DNA from: Syngnathus acus | Lineage: Eukaryota > Chordata > Actinopteri > Syngnathiformes > Syngnathidae | Direction of reading: 5' to 3' | NCBI RefSeq assembly: GCF_901709675.1 | Contig: NC_051108.1 | Coordinates: forward strand, 248,001-312,000 | DNA length: 64,000 bases | Part shown: positions 1-16,211 of the stretch, one piece after another | Layout of the letters: each line of letters starts with the position of its first letter | Numbering within the stretch: the first letter of the stretch is position 1 | Notes under the pieces: generated by a model | What the model saw: the letters and a program-made list of their open reading frames with translations, nothing else | Told to the model about the DNA's origin: nothing | The model's database searches: none | Translations under genes and position numbers: made by a program

Positions 1-4
1 GTTA

Positions 5-4082
<4,078 letters not shown>

Positions 4083-4566
4083 CTGTTGACACATAGAAAA
4101 AAAAGCTCAAAGCGTCATGCGTGGGGGAACGCTGCACTTAAGGTGGCGACGCTTCTTGAGCGCGCTCGCTTTGTCACAGACGCGTTCCGAGCGCCGTCTC
4201 GCTCGCTCGCTCGCTTTGTCACCGACGTGTTCCGAGCGCCGTCTCGCTCGCTCGCTCGCTCACCCGCTCATGGCTGCCGGGCGTCGCGCTTTAGGGCAGA
4301 TGGCGCCATCCCCGCGGCCGGGCCGAGGGTCCCGAAGGCTGGCCGGACATCACGGCGCTTCCCCTTCAAACGCGGGCCGGTCCATCCGGGGGCGAATCCC
4401 ACCTGACGACAAGTCAAGAGGACAATTTGCCTGCTGAGGAAACAAAGAGACGCGCTCCCGAAACAGCAGAGCCGTCGAGACTTTCCGTCCATTCCCGGAG
4501 TCCTGAGCAAAAGCAAAAAGATACCATTGTTCTGACTTGGGGGGTTGGCAGGGCGGGGGGTGACGG

Positions 4567-4663
<97 letters not shown>

Positions 4664-6348
4664 AAACAGGTTCCACAATGTTTGAGGAGATTTGGAGCAG
4701 GCTGTTTGGAACCACGGCAGTCAGCTTCCCAAGATGCAGCTCAATTCATTTTCCTAACTTCCTAACTTGTGCTTTTTCCCCAAATAAACATTGGGCAGGT
4801 GTCTGCCTTGAAGGCTTTCCGTTGACTTGTTTGAATAAGAAGACCAGAAGCAAATATTAGCTGTCTATATTTGCACTTGCTATCATCAAAGATGAGTGAG
4901 GCGAGGCGAGGCGAGGCGAGGCGAGGGGGGAAATATTACAATGACTCGGTTTTAGTGGAAACTTAGCTAGCCAGCCCATAGCCATCAAGTGGAAATCCTG
5001 TGATCCAATCAGGGCAATTTAAAACATTGGGGAACTTTTTAGCCTCTCGATGGACATGCAGCCCAGCTCAGCCCGTTGGAACATATTGGGACCCGGTGCA
5101 GATTTTTGGGAAGTACGGTTCAGTTGTGCATTCAGATATTAGGAACGGTTTGCGTTTCCTCTACACTTTTACAATGACGCAACCGTTCGGGTTTTCTTTT
5201 TCTTCTAACTCCTTTAAATGTCAGGAATGTTCAAACTGTGCACAGTGCAAAAGTGGAAGACAGCTCGACTTTTTGTTAGAATGAACACGATGACGTGACT
5301 TAGTGTGTTGTCAAGGTGCTACGGAGAATGAAGCAACGTTTCAAAACTATGAATTGAAACGACACTGCAGGAAAAAATGTGCGAGACCAACGCATTGAAG
5401 GGAGGGAGGGAGGGAGGGAGGGATGCTGCCGCCGCCGCCGCCGCTGCTCCTGCTGCCAGTCCGACACAAATTGAGGAAAACAACACAAATGATTACTGTC
5501 CAAAAGATACATGGCTTACCTTACGAGCTGATTCATCCGATACGGACTTAATTAGACGCAATAAGGACTAAAAAGCTACTGTGCGACTTTGACGCTGTTG
5601 GAAAGGGGGCGGGGCGGCCAGGGGAGGGGAGGGGACGACGGGACGGGACGCTATCTTAACTTGTTGACGCTCGCTCGCAAGGCGAAAAAGTGTCGCGCAA
5701 CAACAACAAGCGTCTTTTCCTCCACTGGCGTGCCCGCGCTGGTCTACCGCGCTACCAATCGGCCCAGGTGGCGGCCGGCTCTCGGGAGGCGTCCGGCTCC
5801 ATGTGAGCAGCTCGCCAACTCCATCCACAAAGTCGGGCGCCAGCTGCGCTGCCGTCGAGGACCTCCATCCGCCCCGCCACTGCCAAGCCGGAAGTGATCG
5901 GGAGGGAGGGCGCAACGCACGCACGCACGCACGGGTGCGCGCACGCACACTTTCGCTTTTTCTTGCGCCCGCCACGTAATCGTCATTCACCGAGCGAATG
6001 AAGGCGGCGGGCGGCATTGTGACAAAACACAACTTGTCAACTTGAATGAGACGACAACAACAACCACCACCACCACCACTCCCAAACGTTGGCAGCGTCG
6101 GTTCGGGGTCCGAATCATTCCATCTGGAAAGCGATGACGGCCGTGGGCCACCTTGGAAAAGGTTTTGTCCCCAAAGGCCACTTTTGCCTGGCAGCTCGTT
6201 GTAATGCTTCCAATGGCAGTCTTGAGCCAATCAAAGCTTGCCATCTAGGTTGGCAGACTTGACTCAAGTTTCAGTGGGGCCAATGCTGCTGTGCAAATTG
6301 GCATTTCACAACAAACAAACAAACAAAGGAGATTGGCCCTCAACTTAC
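4083..6348. other. Presumed itpkb 5' intron with GC-rich blocks
   Basis: No exon could be supported here. It holds a (GA)n tract (4569-4660), a (GGCGA)n run near 4900, and a GC-rich block (about 5590-5960) with GC-box-like GGGGCGGGGC at about 5608 that could be a CpG-rich promoter. Open frames over 5568-6230 show no recognisable domain. Confidence 0.5.
4569..4660. repeat. (GA)n polypurine tract
   Basis: About 90 bp of almost pure GA with a few AAAG interruptions. Long SLSLSL or REREER open frames on either strand are translations of this repeat, not genes. Confidence 0.95.
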
Positions 6349-6449
6349 GTTCTGAACAGGCTTGGCGGCTTCACGCCCATCTGGGGGGGGATGGCATGAT
6401 GCCTTTGTGATCGACAAGCAGTCGGGCACCTCAAGGTACATCCGACGTC
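6349..6449 (-). CDS. Candidate upstream coding exon, possibly itpkb
   Basis: This 101-bp stretch on the minus strand has a good acceptor (pyrimidine tract then CAG before 6449) and a strong donor (AAC|gtaagttgag after 6349). One reading frame is open throughout and ends in phase 2, which is what the tentative itpkb exon at 4082-3944 needs. The encoded sequence includes HHAIPPQMGVKPPSLFR; I do not recognise it. It could be a 5' exon of itpkb, an exon of a non-coding transcript, or chance. No start codon was identified upstream in the same frame. Confidence 0.3.
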
Positions 6450-7071
6450 CTGGTGAAAGGAAAACGGATGACTGGACCTTGAGGGCAGACGCTGGCGCCG
6501 CCGCCATCACCGAGGCCCTTTGAGCCAACATTGAAAACCCGTTGTCAGTCGTCAGTCCTTTACTTCCTCTTTCCATAGAAGAAACCAAGCAGTAGGAACA
6601 TCCATTTTGGCATTTTTAATATTAAAATGAAAATCAAATCACCGGTGGGTTTTCTCCCTTTGAGTACGCTTTCTAAAAGTCATTTCCAATGTCCATAAGT
6701 TTGGGCAGGCTAAAATACACAACTTTGACCCGATTCGGATGGATGAAAAGGCGCAAAAATGGACAATAGCGGCATGAGGAGTCAGCGAGCCGCTTTTTCA
6801 CACGCGTCATATACAAAGAGCCCATAGATAACAAGCAGCTCTTGAAATTGTTGACAGTCGCAAACCATTTCGGCTCAGCCAGAGGGAAAAGGTAACCGAC
6901 GACAACAGAGTTCTTTGTTTGACCCGCTAAGACGAGAGCCACCGACAGGCTTCGCAAAAGGATCTGGCGCTCTCGGATCATTCATCGTGCGCTTAGTGTG
7001 AACTGAAAGAAAGAGCTGCTTGAGGAAGAGGGACATACGGCCTTGGCGAGCGAGATGGCCGCTCCAGCGCG
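6450..7071. other. Interval between itpkb and cmtr1, probably cmtr1 3' UTR
   Basis: No coding sequence is recognised. On the minus strand an ATTAAA hexamer lies at 6615-6620, about 450 bp past the cmtr1 stop, and is a possible polyadenylation signal. Only a small open frame without family resemblance is present (6981-6673, minus). Confidence 0.5.
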
Positions 7072-10000
7072 TCATCGCTGGCGGTTGCGTTGAACAAAGG
7101 CCAGCACGTCGTCTTTGGACAGCTTGTCGGGGTCCACGCGCGTCTGAGAGTCGTGCACAATGACGCCGTCCTCCCAGGCCCAGAAGAGACGCCCGGCGTG
7201 GCACACGCTGAAGCAAAATAGACAAACAACAAGTTGGCTGCAGAAAAGTCACGACGGCGGCCGACGTACCGGAAGGGCGAGGCGGCGTCGCCCGGCGTGT
7301 CGTAGCTGGACTTATTGGTGCTCTTGTTAAAGAAGAACTTCCTGTTTGTAATTTTGCTGGAGGACATCATCCACGGCTCTAGACCCAGGCGGCGGCGCCG
7401 GAGGAGGATGATGATGATGAATCAGAGCTGGACAAATAATGGTGTGGAGACGTGTACCGTTGGTGGTCTTGATGACGTAGAGCCCGGTGGGAAGGAAGTG
7501 GCGGTCGTCTCGGCCGGTGTAAGACAGACGCGGGACCCCGCCCGAACTCTTGGTCACCTTCATTTCCAGCCTGAGGCATTGGACAATGAATGCACGCGCG
7601 CACACACACATGCTGCCTTTTGAGGCCAAAGAGTCATGCCGCCGCCGTCGTACCGGACAAAAATCCTCTCCATTTCCTCCAGCCTGTAGACCTCCTTCAC
7701 CCTGTTTGGAGGCAGCCGATGGCCAATCATCCACGGAGGGAGCGATGGGACGCCACGGCCGTTCAAAGTGGTCTCCCTTTGGCAAGAATATGAATGCAAA
7801 TGCAGGTGCTACCTACCTGATGGGGTTCATGTCAGGTCTGCTGGGCTTGGCCACCGCCTTCACAAACTTTTCGGCCATCTCGATCCTGCACACAGGGCTT
7901 CCCATCAAAAGGCGTGGAAAAGCCAGTACGTAAGCAGGCGCTTACTCGCTCTTCCCACCGTCTGTTGAAGTGCTGATCTCGGACGTCGGTGCCGTTGAGG
8001 ACGAGCGCGTCCATCACGTGCACGGCGTTGATTCGCCGCTGCGCTTTGCCCTGTGAACGGAGACGCACGCGCGTTTACGACGCGCCGCGAAGCGCGGCCG
8101 CGCCGACCTCGCCGACCTCGCCCTTCAGCTCCTGCACGATCTCGGCGCTCAGCAGGGAATCTCTGGGGAGCTCCAGCTTGAAGTTCTCAAGCTTCCTCCA
8201 GCGCAAAGGCATCTTCCCGTCCCACGTGTAGATCTGGGACTTCTGCGGGGGCGGGCGGAGGCAGGCGCCTTTGCCTCAAATATTTCCACCTTGGTGCGTG
8301 TCGTCAAACGGATTGGGATTGGCACTCACGCCCAGCGCCAGAAGGAAGATCTGTTCGCCGCCTCCCACGATGCAACGGTGGTCCAGGACCTGGCGCAGCT
8401 TCTTGAGCGTGGCCGGGTTGAGCGCCGTCGGGCTGCTATGGAACGACTCCGCGTCGGGGTTCTGGGGCACGAGCCACGTTTTAACGCAAGGCAAGACTGG
8501 GAACTTTGAGATGACGCCGCCGCCGCCTTCACAGACCTTGATCAGTTGGTAGAATTTGGTCCTGGCATCCGAGGAGGCCGGCGTCACCCTGGCCTTGTCG
8601 GGCACCTGCGAGCGAGCGGAAGGCGTGAAGGCGGCCGAGGCGGGAGACTCGGAGCGGAAGGCGGGAGACTCGGAGCGGAAGGCGGCCGAGGCGGGAGACT
8701 CGGAGCGGGCGGCCCACTCACCCCCCACAACTTGAGACACTGCTTGCGGAGGTCGGCTTGCCGGGACTCGGCCAGCGCCCTGCGGGTGGCGACACGCTCA
8801 GACGCCAGCCAGCCAACCGGCCGCCAGCCGACGCCGTCAAATCTACTCACGGGTCCAAAACGAAGGCGTGGATCTTGGCCAGGGCTTTGATCTGGACGGC
8901 GCACAGGCTGGCGGGACACATTAGACCGCACCGCTTCAGTCAGGACAAAAGATGTGAAGCCAACAAAGGATGAGACGGGTGCGGGCTGGCACCTCTCGTT
9001 GGAGTTGACCATGAAGTGGTAGAAGTCGGCGTCCTCCTTGACGATGGCGAGGGGAACCACGTCGGTCACGTCCAGCTCGGTGTCGCGCAGCTGCTTGAGT
9101 TTCAGGTTGACTCGGAACAAGTACTCCCTGACGGCCTCCGAACCGGGCTTCAGACCTCGGCACACCACGTACCTGGCGCGACAGAACCCCCGGCCGGTCG
9201 TGCCCCATGGGGTGTCGTGACGTTTACCATCTGACCCCCCCCCAAGACATGCCGATAACGTACCTCTCAGAGTTAGCGGGCCGACTGGTCACGGGTTTGA
9301 AGAGCGTGATTCGGTCAAAGCAGAGGTACAGTAGGTAGACCAAGCCTACGCTGAAAGGCGTGAAGAGGTCAAAGGTCTTGCAGACAAAATGGCCGCCTCG
9401 AAGAGAAAGAAAGACAAAGTTTCATTTCAAAACGAGTCGAAACAAGGTGGAGCGGCGGGGCCTCAATGGCCATGGCTCAACAAAGCGGGCCCACCTACCT
9501 GTCCTGAGTGTAGAGAGAGCGGTGAGGAACTGGCAGAGGAGCAGCTGTTTGGTCAGGATCTCCTGAAGGTTCTCCTGGCCTTCCACAGAGAATCCCTGGC
9601 GGGCGTGGCAAAGACGACACAAGAGCACGCACGCTTCAGGGGAGAGCGGGCCGACCGAGCCAACACTGGCGCCCATGCCAGTCACTCACCCCGTCCGCCA
9701 TGAGGAAATGCAGGCCCCGCCCCTCGGTGCTGTCCAGCACAAAGTTGCGGAAGGCCGTCACGTTCTCCGGCCGGGTGATGTCGCCGTCGCCGTCCACGCC
9801 GCCTTCACCTGGGGCACGTCGACGGCAGAGAAGTCAAGACCGCGTGCGCGTGGCCACCCAACATTTCCAAAAGGGCCGGAGCTCCTTTTGGGTGGAACCG
9901 TTTTAGACGCACTCGCTAGCGTCCTACCATAGTAGGGCTCAAAGAGCTCGCTGGGCGCGGCGTAGAAGTCTTCCAGTTTGAAGTCGCAGGGCCCCTTCAG

Positions 10001-11444
10001 CGTCATGCCGAAGCCTTTGGCGTGCCAGCGTCTCCTCCACAGGATGTACTCGGAAAAGCCGCCGGGCCCGGCGCACACGTCGCCGAAGTACAGAAGCTCG
10101 TTGCCGTTGTCGTGGGTCAGAGACTTCTACGCCAGGAGCGACGGGTGTCAGCGTCACGCCACGCCGCCGAGACGTGGCGCAGGCGCGCAGCCGCACTCAC
10201 CCCGTCGGGACCTTTCGGGTCGGTCAACATGTGCTCGAAGCAGTAGTCGATGTTGGCCATTTTCATAGCCGCTCTAAATGCGGCAAACCGTTAGCGTGAC
10301 GGACGGCAGCCTGCAAAAGGCGCGCTGGGCACGCACCTGTTGAGGAAGACGCCTCCCCGGATGGTCTCGTAGGGGTTGGAGCGAGTGCGCGCTCTCCTCA
10401 TCTCCTCGCCCTCCAGATCGTCAAACACCGTCTGCAACCATGATGGGTCGGAATGTTTGCTCTGGATGAGGGAAACGGCGGGCGGGCGGCCGGCCCCGCC
10501 CCGCCCGCTCCCCTTCAGCCTCACCTTGCACCTGAGAAGCGTGTGCAAGAGGTCTTCGCTGCAAAACTGGGTCTCGTCTTCAATCTTCATTTTTTTCTGT
10601 AAGAAACAAAAATGGAGGAATAACGATGGGTCCACCCCAGAAAGGTTTCCCCGAGTACGTACTTACCGGTCCCACCGCCATCCAGTCCCTCAACTCATCC
10701 GCATCGGGAATTTCCGTGGTGCATTCGGGGAACCAGTCCACTTTCTCCGTGGCGTCGGGCTAGATGCGAACACAAAAAGCGTGGGCCGTCGTGGGCGACT
10801 TCACCCCGTCACCAAAGGCTTCAAGTCGTGGCGCGCTACCTCGGGTTCATCCCGCCAGTCCACATTGAGCTCCCCCTGGAAGCCCCGCAGCGTTAGGCCG
10901 AGACCGCGCCTCCCCCGCTGGGTGGACGCCTCCACAATCTCCTTACGGCCCTGGCCGAATTTGCCCAGGCCCTCGCCCTGGCGGAAGCCCATCTTGGCCT
11001 GCCGAACAACAACTTGGGTCAGACTCAAAGTCTTCTTCTTGCTCGCTTTGAATGTTGCACTCGTTTGGGAAAGCAGTGCAACATTTCTCACCAAGACACA
11101 TTGCAGTTCTTGCACAGTTCTTGCATTCTAAAATGTTACCATGAGCTTCTGGGACACGCTGTTGTACATGGAGAACTTGGAGTCCTGCGGGGGCGAGTCC
11201 GCGTCCCCGGCGTGCGCCGATACGGACGGCACGGAGAATCCCGCACGGGGCTCTTCTTGGTCGCTGAGAGAATCATTCTGGCTGGAGTCTGGAAAGGAAA
11301 GCAATTGATGCAAATAACCGCTGTTAGATGGGCGAGGAGCATGAGCCTACCTTGTCTGGACAATCTGGACTCTTCATCAGAGCTGCTGGGGTCAGTGCGC
11401 TTCTTCGCAGCCAAGCCGGGAGCGGCCTCGACTCTTCTCTTCAT
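7072..11444 (-). CDS. cmtr1: cmtr1, cap-specific mRNA (nucleoside-2'-O-)-methyltransferase 1, complete
   Basis: CMTR1 2'-O-methylates the first transcribed nucleotide of capped mRNA (cap1) in the nucleus, using SAM. I read 23 coding exons, all phase-consistent, giving 823 residues (human 835): 11444-11351, 11288-11140, 10998-10840, 10759-10667, 10596-10525, 10431-10337, 10273-10201, 10126-9928, 9808-9690, 9595-9499, 9396-9264, 9172-8993, 8907-8851, 8779-8722, 8605-8537, 8461-8330, 8242-8117, 8050-7959, 7885-7817, 7701-7654, 7570-7458, 7378-7270, 7207-7072. Domains in order: basic N-terminus (MKRRVEAA); G-patch (about 83-130, [15 protein letters not shown]); Rossmann methyltransferase with SAM loop [10 protein letters not shown] (from 263) and K225 (AAMKMA), D350 (MADGG), K390 (FVCKTFD), which align to human K239, D364 and K404; guanylyltransferase-like region; C-terminal WW-like segment (LFWAWEDG). 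An acceptor lies 8 bp upstream of the ATG (AG at 11453-11454), so a 5' non-coding exon exists. Confidence 0.98.
8611..8710. repeat. GC-rich minisatellite in a cmtr1 intron
   Basis: Imperfect repeats of a unit containing gcgggagactcggagcgga fill most of the 116-bp intron between cmtr1 exons 14 (8779-8722) and 15 (8605-8537). Confidence 0.8.
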
Positions 11445-11452
11445 CGTGGCTC

Positions 11453-13159
11453 CTGCAGAACAAGGAGTCTTCGTTTGAGATTCAGCTCAAAGGAGGCGAA
11501 ATCCGTGGTCCAACAATACAGCGGCGATACAATTTGCTCGAGCAAACTCCAATGGACAATTATGGGCCAGTTTGCACGAAATTATTATTATTATTATTTC
11601 TGTCTGGCGAATGGCTGGCTGGAAGCTCCGGCGGCCAGCAAGCAACAAGCACGGAGCGACAGTGCAGTGCCGTGTCGTGTCAAAGAAATCATTAAGACAG
11701 GAGCCTGCAGAGTTGAGACAGAGCTCGACACGCTAACAAGACGAGCCAGAGCGCGTCGTTTATCTCACCACACTTAAAAAGTCCTCAAATCCAACATATT
11801 TCTGCGAGCGAGGCGCGCTTTTCGATTTACCGTCAAACCAAAGTGCGTAACTTGAGCTGTTAGCAACATACATTAGCATTGACAGGCGGCTAACTTTGAC
11901 CGATTCCGCGTCAGTCACTTTCTCAGCGATAGAACGTCAACTCGGTGCGGGCTTCAACGACCCGCTGAACAAATGGAGCGTTCTCGGGATAGTTACTGGA
12001 ACAATCGCTCGGCGTTTCACATGGATAGCCAAGGTAGCTTTCCTGTTCTTGTTTCTTTCGCTTTCCGATGGGGTCCTTTGGCTGCACACAGGCGCCAAAT
12101 GATGACGTCGTAGCAGAAGCAACCGCCAACGCTGCCTGCCTGTTTGAAAAACCTAATTGGCCACAACGTTCATCGTCTTTCAAATCCATCCATTTACAAA
12201 AACTTTTTTTTAATGAAGGAATTATGTCACGTTTCTACAATCTGTAAATATCTAAAAGAATGTTGTCACCTTTTCCTGGTACAAGAGTTCATATGTTCGG
12301 GGAGTCATTTCGTTTCATTTAGAAAATTATAAATTATAAAACACTTGTGAACATTCCCATTACGGTGTAAAAGTTGAGTTTCGGAAGAAAATGACACGTG
12401 GCTTTTCTTCACCCTCAGAATAACAATTACGAATTGAAGTTTGAACTCCACGTTGTCTTCATGGACCGATTAGCGTTCAGGTGCATTGTGTTCTGGATTG
12501 CACTAATCCTTATTTGGCAATGGCCAAATCGGGCAATCCTAAACCGTCCCTCAAAACACTGGAACTGTTTTCATTGTTACGACAGGACAGTCCGCCGAGA
12601 AAAAATATTTGAAATGATTTGAACAGCCTTGAGCATCTTACTGCTGCTGCTGCTCTTTCCAACGTACACGCTTTGGCCACCTGGGGGCAGTATAATACTG
12701 AAATGAGGATAAACAGAGTTGGTTTTCGCTCATCATTAAACTGCAGCGGCATCAGTGGTAAAGAAATAGTCTATGCTTGTTGTGAGTATTGTTATGTAAT
12801 GTTTCCAGATCATTATTACTAGTTTATAGCTGGGCTCCATATGTACGTCACTCTGTGCTGATCGTGTAATGGAGTGGCTTTTTTGGACCACCTCTCCCAT
12901 GTGCGTTAAATCCAGAGGCCGGCCTAATCCTCCGCTGACACCGTTGCACACACGAACCGTTCATCGGCGCCACGCATGTGAACAACTTACGCAATGACGC
13001 TGTATATATCTGGACGACCTGACCCGTCCAGGTGAGTGACTGCAGTGCAAATGTGAGACGAGGAGACGAGGCGAGTGTGCCTTTTGGACACACACAAACC
13101 GAACCTGAGGGCCAGGGAGAGCACTTTTGCCCGTTTGAAGCAGTCGGGGACGAGCAGGC
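11453..13159. other. Interval between cmtr1 and the candidate microprotein gene
   Basis: The left part must hold the cmtr1 5' non-coding exon and promoter, since an acceptor sits just upstream of its start codon; their exact positions could not be fixed. No coding exon was recognised on either strand. A TATA-like tgtatatatc at about 13007-13016 may serve the plus-strand candidate gene. Confidence 0.5.
13007..13016 (+). promoter_or_regulatory. TATA-like element upstream of the candidate microprotein gene
   Basis: The string tgtatatatc lies about 145 bp upstream of the ATG at 13160, a plausible distance for a TATA box with a short 5' UTR. It is a sequence match only. Confidence 0.3.
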
Positions 13160-13540
13160 ATGTTTTTCTTCCGCATCCCTCGACTGACCCCGGGATACAT
13201 TCGATACCTCCAGGTGCGTGTGCGTGACCTGCCGGACGTGGATCAGTCTTGAAGTGGAAATTGGCATTTAAAAAAAAAAAAAAAAGTCAGACTTTTGGGA
13301 GGGACCCAATGTTGAGTCCAGACTGTTAATCATGTTTCATGAGTGAAATTTGTCAAACGTTGAGCAAAACTCAGCCGTCATCACTTTCTCTTTCAGACCC
13401 AGGCGGTCCTGCAGAGCCGGGAGGGTCCGGCAATGCCCCGCCTGGCGTTCCTGCTGGGATTGATGGGGGTGAGCGTGTCCGGCTACAGCTCTCGCCAGCT
13501 GACGCTGCACTGCAAGCCTGCCGCTCGGCTCTTCAGATGA
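13160..13540 (+). CDS. Candidate two-exon microprotein, 65 residues, unrecognised
   Basis: Exon 1 (13160-13213) encodes 18 residues beginning MFFFRIPRLTPGYIRYLQ and ends at a good donor (CAG|gtgcgt). Exon 2 (13397-13540) starts after a pyrimidine-rich acceptor (tttctctttcag) in the matching phase 0, reads TQAVLQSREGPAMPRLAFLL and stops at TGA. The product is basic, with one short hydrophobic stretch (LAFLLGLMGVSVSG), which would suit a small mitochondrial or membrane protein. I cannot place it in a family. A second possible donor (GGG|gtgagc, about 13466) lies inside exon 2, so a longer spliced form is possible. It could also be chance: both exons are short and no polyadenylation signal was found nearby. 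Confidence 0.4.
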
Positions 13541-15725
13541 ACAAGAGGGACGGACGAGGTCGATGGATGGCGACCGTCGACGGCAGTACTGCCACCGAAT
13601 TTGCTGGCTCTATCGTCTACATGAAAACTTTAGATGACAACAATTTCAAGTAGCTAACAGAAACATCATCCTATTAGATTCAGTGGGCCACAAAAGCAAA
13701 ATGTAATATTTTTGGGGCGACTGCAATTGTTTTTTTTTTCGTGGGGGGGGGGGGCAGAAACCTGCACATGAGATGATTGCACATATCACTTTGACACGCT
13801 GAATGAGATTAGTCGACAACGACGACAACGGGCGACTGCTATCGTCTTGAGTGGTGACCTGAACCGGGCGATATCTGAGTGAAAAGTCGCCCACGTCAAA
13901 GAAGCTGAGCGGAAAGTGTTTTGTGTTTTTGTTAGCGTAGGAACGTAGCGGTGACCAGGCGTGTCAATCAACGCTTTGGGACGAGATTAGCCGGGAAGGA
14001 GGCCGGCCAGATCCTCTTAGCAAACATCCGCTGACATGCGGCAGGTTAGAGGTCACTCACCCTGACGTTGAAAAAAGAATTCAAATTTAATGTCATATTC
14101 CAAAACTAAAGATTTGGGAAATAGTCCTACAAAAAAAATTCCTATATTCTGGGAATATTAGGAATTTGATTTAAAAAAAGGGAAAATATTGTACAGTTCA
14201 GAAAATGGATGGCTCCAACGCTCGAAAGTAACCTGTATACAAGTCAAAAGCAAGTAAACCTGTTGACCACAGCATCATCTGCTGGCTCAGATGGGACATT
14301 ACCTCTTGCCCCGATGCAAAACGTTGCCACTGCTACTCACTAATGAAACGAAAACAAAGACAAATATTTTCCAACTAGATTCCCTTGCAAAACGCTTTTC
14401 TTTTTGCCAACGTCAACATTGGCCTGCGCCTATTTTGACACGGTGTCGCCGTGACGTGATTACGGTCACAGAAAGGTCGGTCGGTCGGTCGCTGCCGCTT
14501 TCCGATCCGATTGTGCTGTGTCGCAAACGCCGATAAGGTCAGTTGACGCAACTTATCTGTTTGTTTAAAGGCTGATAAGGAACAGCAGAAATATGTGCTT
14601 AGCCGTCGTTTCGTCTGGATGCAAAAACGGGCCACGGAGGGAGGTTTCGGGCGGCCACACTGAACAACAAGAAAAATACGAAATGTTTCCAAACATTAGA
14701 TTGCTTGCGAATGGGAAAAATGGAGCAGAAAGAAATCCTAGCAAATGCACAGTGGCTGGACTAAGTTGTTTCATCGGATGCCTCCAAAGTTGTGCAATTC
14801 AAGAGTTCTGAAGGGGGAAAACAGAAACCTTGTTTAGTCTGGGTTGTTAGTGGAAGTTACAGAAAGTGTGTCACGTGTGTGTTTATTTTAGGATAAGTGG
14901 TCATGTTTTTTTTGTGTGTAAAAGTGAATGTAAAAATCATAGCTTTCTTTTTTTGGGATGTATCCAAAATATATGGCGGCAGTTGCGGGCAAATGCAAAG
15001 TGTCAAAGTCATTGTTGCGGATTGTGACCGTCAGCTTCTTGCTCAGGTGAGGCCCGCAAACAGGGCGGGCTGGCTGGCTGGCTGGCTGGCTGGCTCCATT
15101 GTGAGGCTGCTCGCATGTGGAGAAGGCTCTTGTTCCTCTCAACAAAGACGCCACTGTCGGCATCGAACGAACGAACGAACGAGAGAAAGAAGGAAGGAAG
15201 GCGCGAAGATGCCGCCAATGCAAACGCAACGCCATCCAGTGCAACTGAAAGCCAGATGCGGGCCGCCACGGAACACGCGCTCTGGCTTAGCTAAAAAGGT
15301 CTCCTTAAAAGCCGGCGCTTGGATTTCATCCGCATTCCTGAGCGACTTACTGTAAGCGCACGCGGCGACGGCCACTGAAAGTCAGGTGAGCCGTCTTAAC
15401 CGGAGCGCGGCAGCGGGGCAGCGGGGCAGCGCGGCAGCGGGGCGAGCTCACCGGCCGGCCTTCCGTCAACGCCCAGATCGAGCGATTAAGGCATCGATTG
15501 GGTTCAAAGTTTGCGCTTGAGCGCTTGCGGGTCAACTACGGCTAAAGAAAAGTGAAAAAAACACAACAATGCACAGAGCTCCGTCCGTGCAGAGGTAGGT
15601 GCCTGACGTCACGGGAAAGTGTTACATTGTTGCTCGAGCACATGACTGCAACTCTCTGCGCTTCAGCGGGAGCGAGGGGGATGCGGGAGAGAGGAGGAGG
15701 AGCCAGCCCAGGTGCTCACGTAAAG

Positions 15726-15757
<32 letters not shown>

Positions 15758-15889
15758 CGCGCACGCACGCACGCCAAACGAGCAGCACTCAACTTTGTGA
15801 ATGAACAATAGCTGGATGCAAGCGCAGAGTCGGAACGTTTGGGGAGGTCTCACGGTGATATTGTTGTGATCCAACAAGTGGAGGGAGCC
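13541..15889. other. Interval before tdrp, including its probable promoter
   Basis: No coding exon was recognised. It contains a G run near 13743, AT-rich sequence around 14060-14220, (GGCT)n near 15069-15095 and (CCAG)n near 15727-15757. Sequence just upstream of the tdrp ATG at 15890 is moderately GC-rich and may be its 5' UTR. Confidence 0.5.
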
Positions 15890-16152
15890 ATGTTCCGGAG
15901 AAGCAAGAGCAAAGCGTTGGTGGAAGAGGCGCCGGAGGAGGACGACGACATGTCTTGGCACTTCCGTCACTGCTACAAGGTAACTCGCTGTTTGGACTCT
16001 TGTCAACTTTTTCTGCTTAAGTGGTCAAGACATTCCAGGGCTGACAATTTTGTCTAGAGTTGATTCAATATGGCTCCAAGTCAGCGGACTATCTTAAGGA
16101 CACCTTTCAATGATAAATTGAAGTCAATGAACAAAGTGGAATCACAAGACGG

Positions 16153-16211
<59 letters not shown>

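Noticed and set aside
4268-4715. Long SLSLSL / REREER open frames
   Set aside because: They are translations of the (GA)n repeat and have no conserved flanks.
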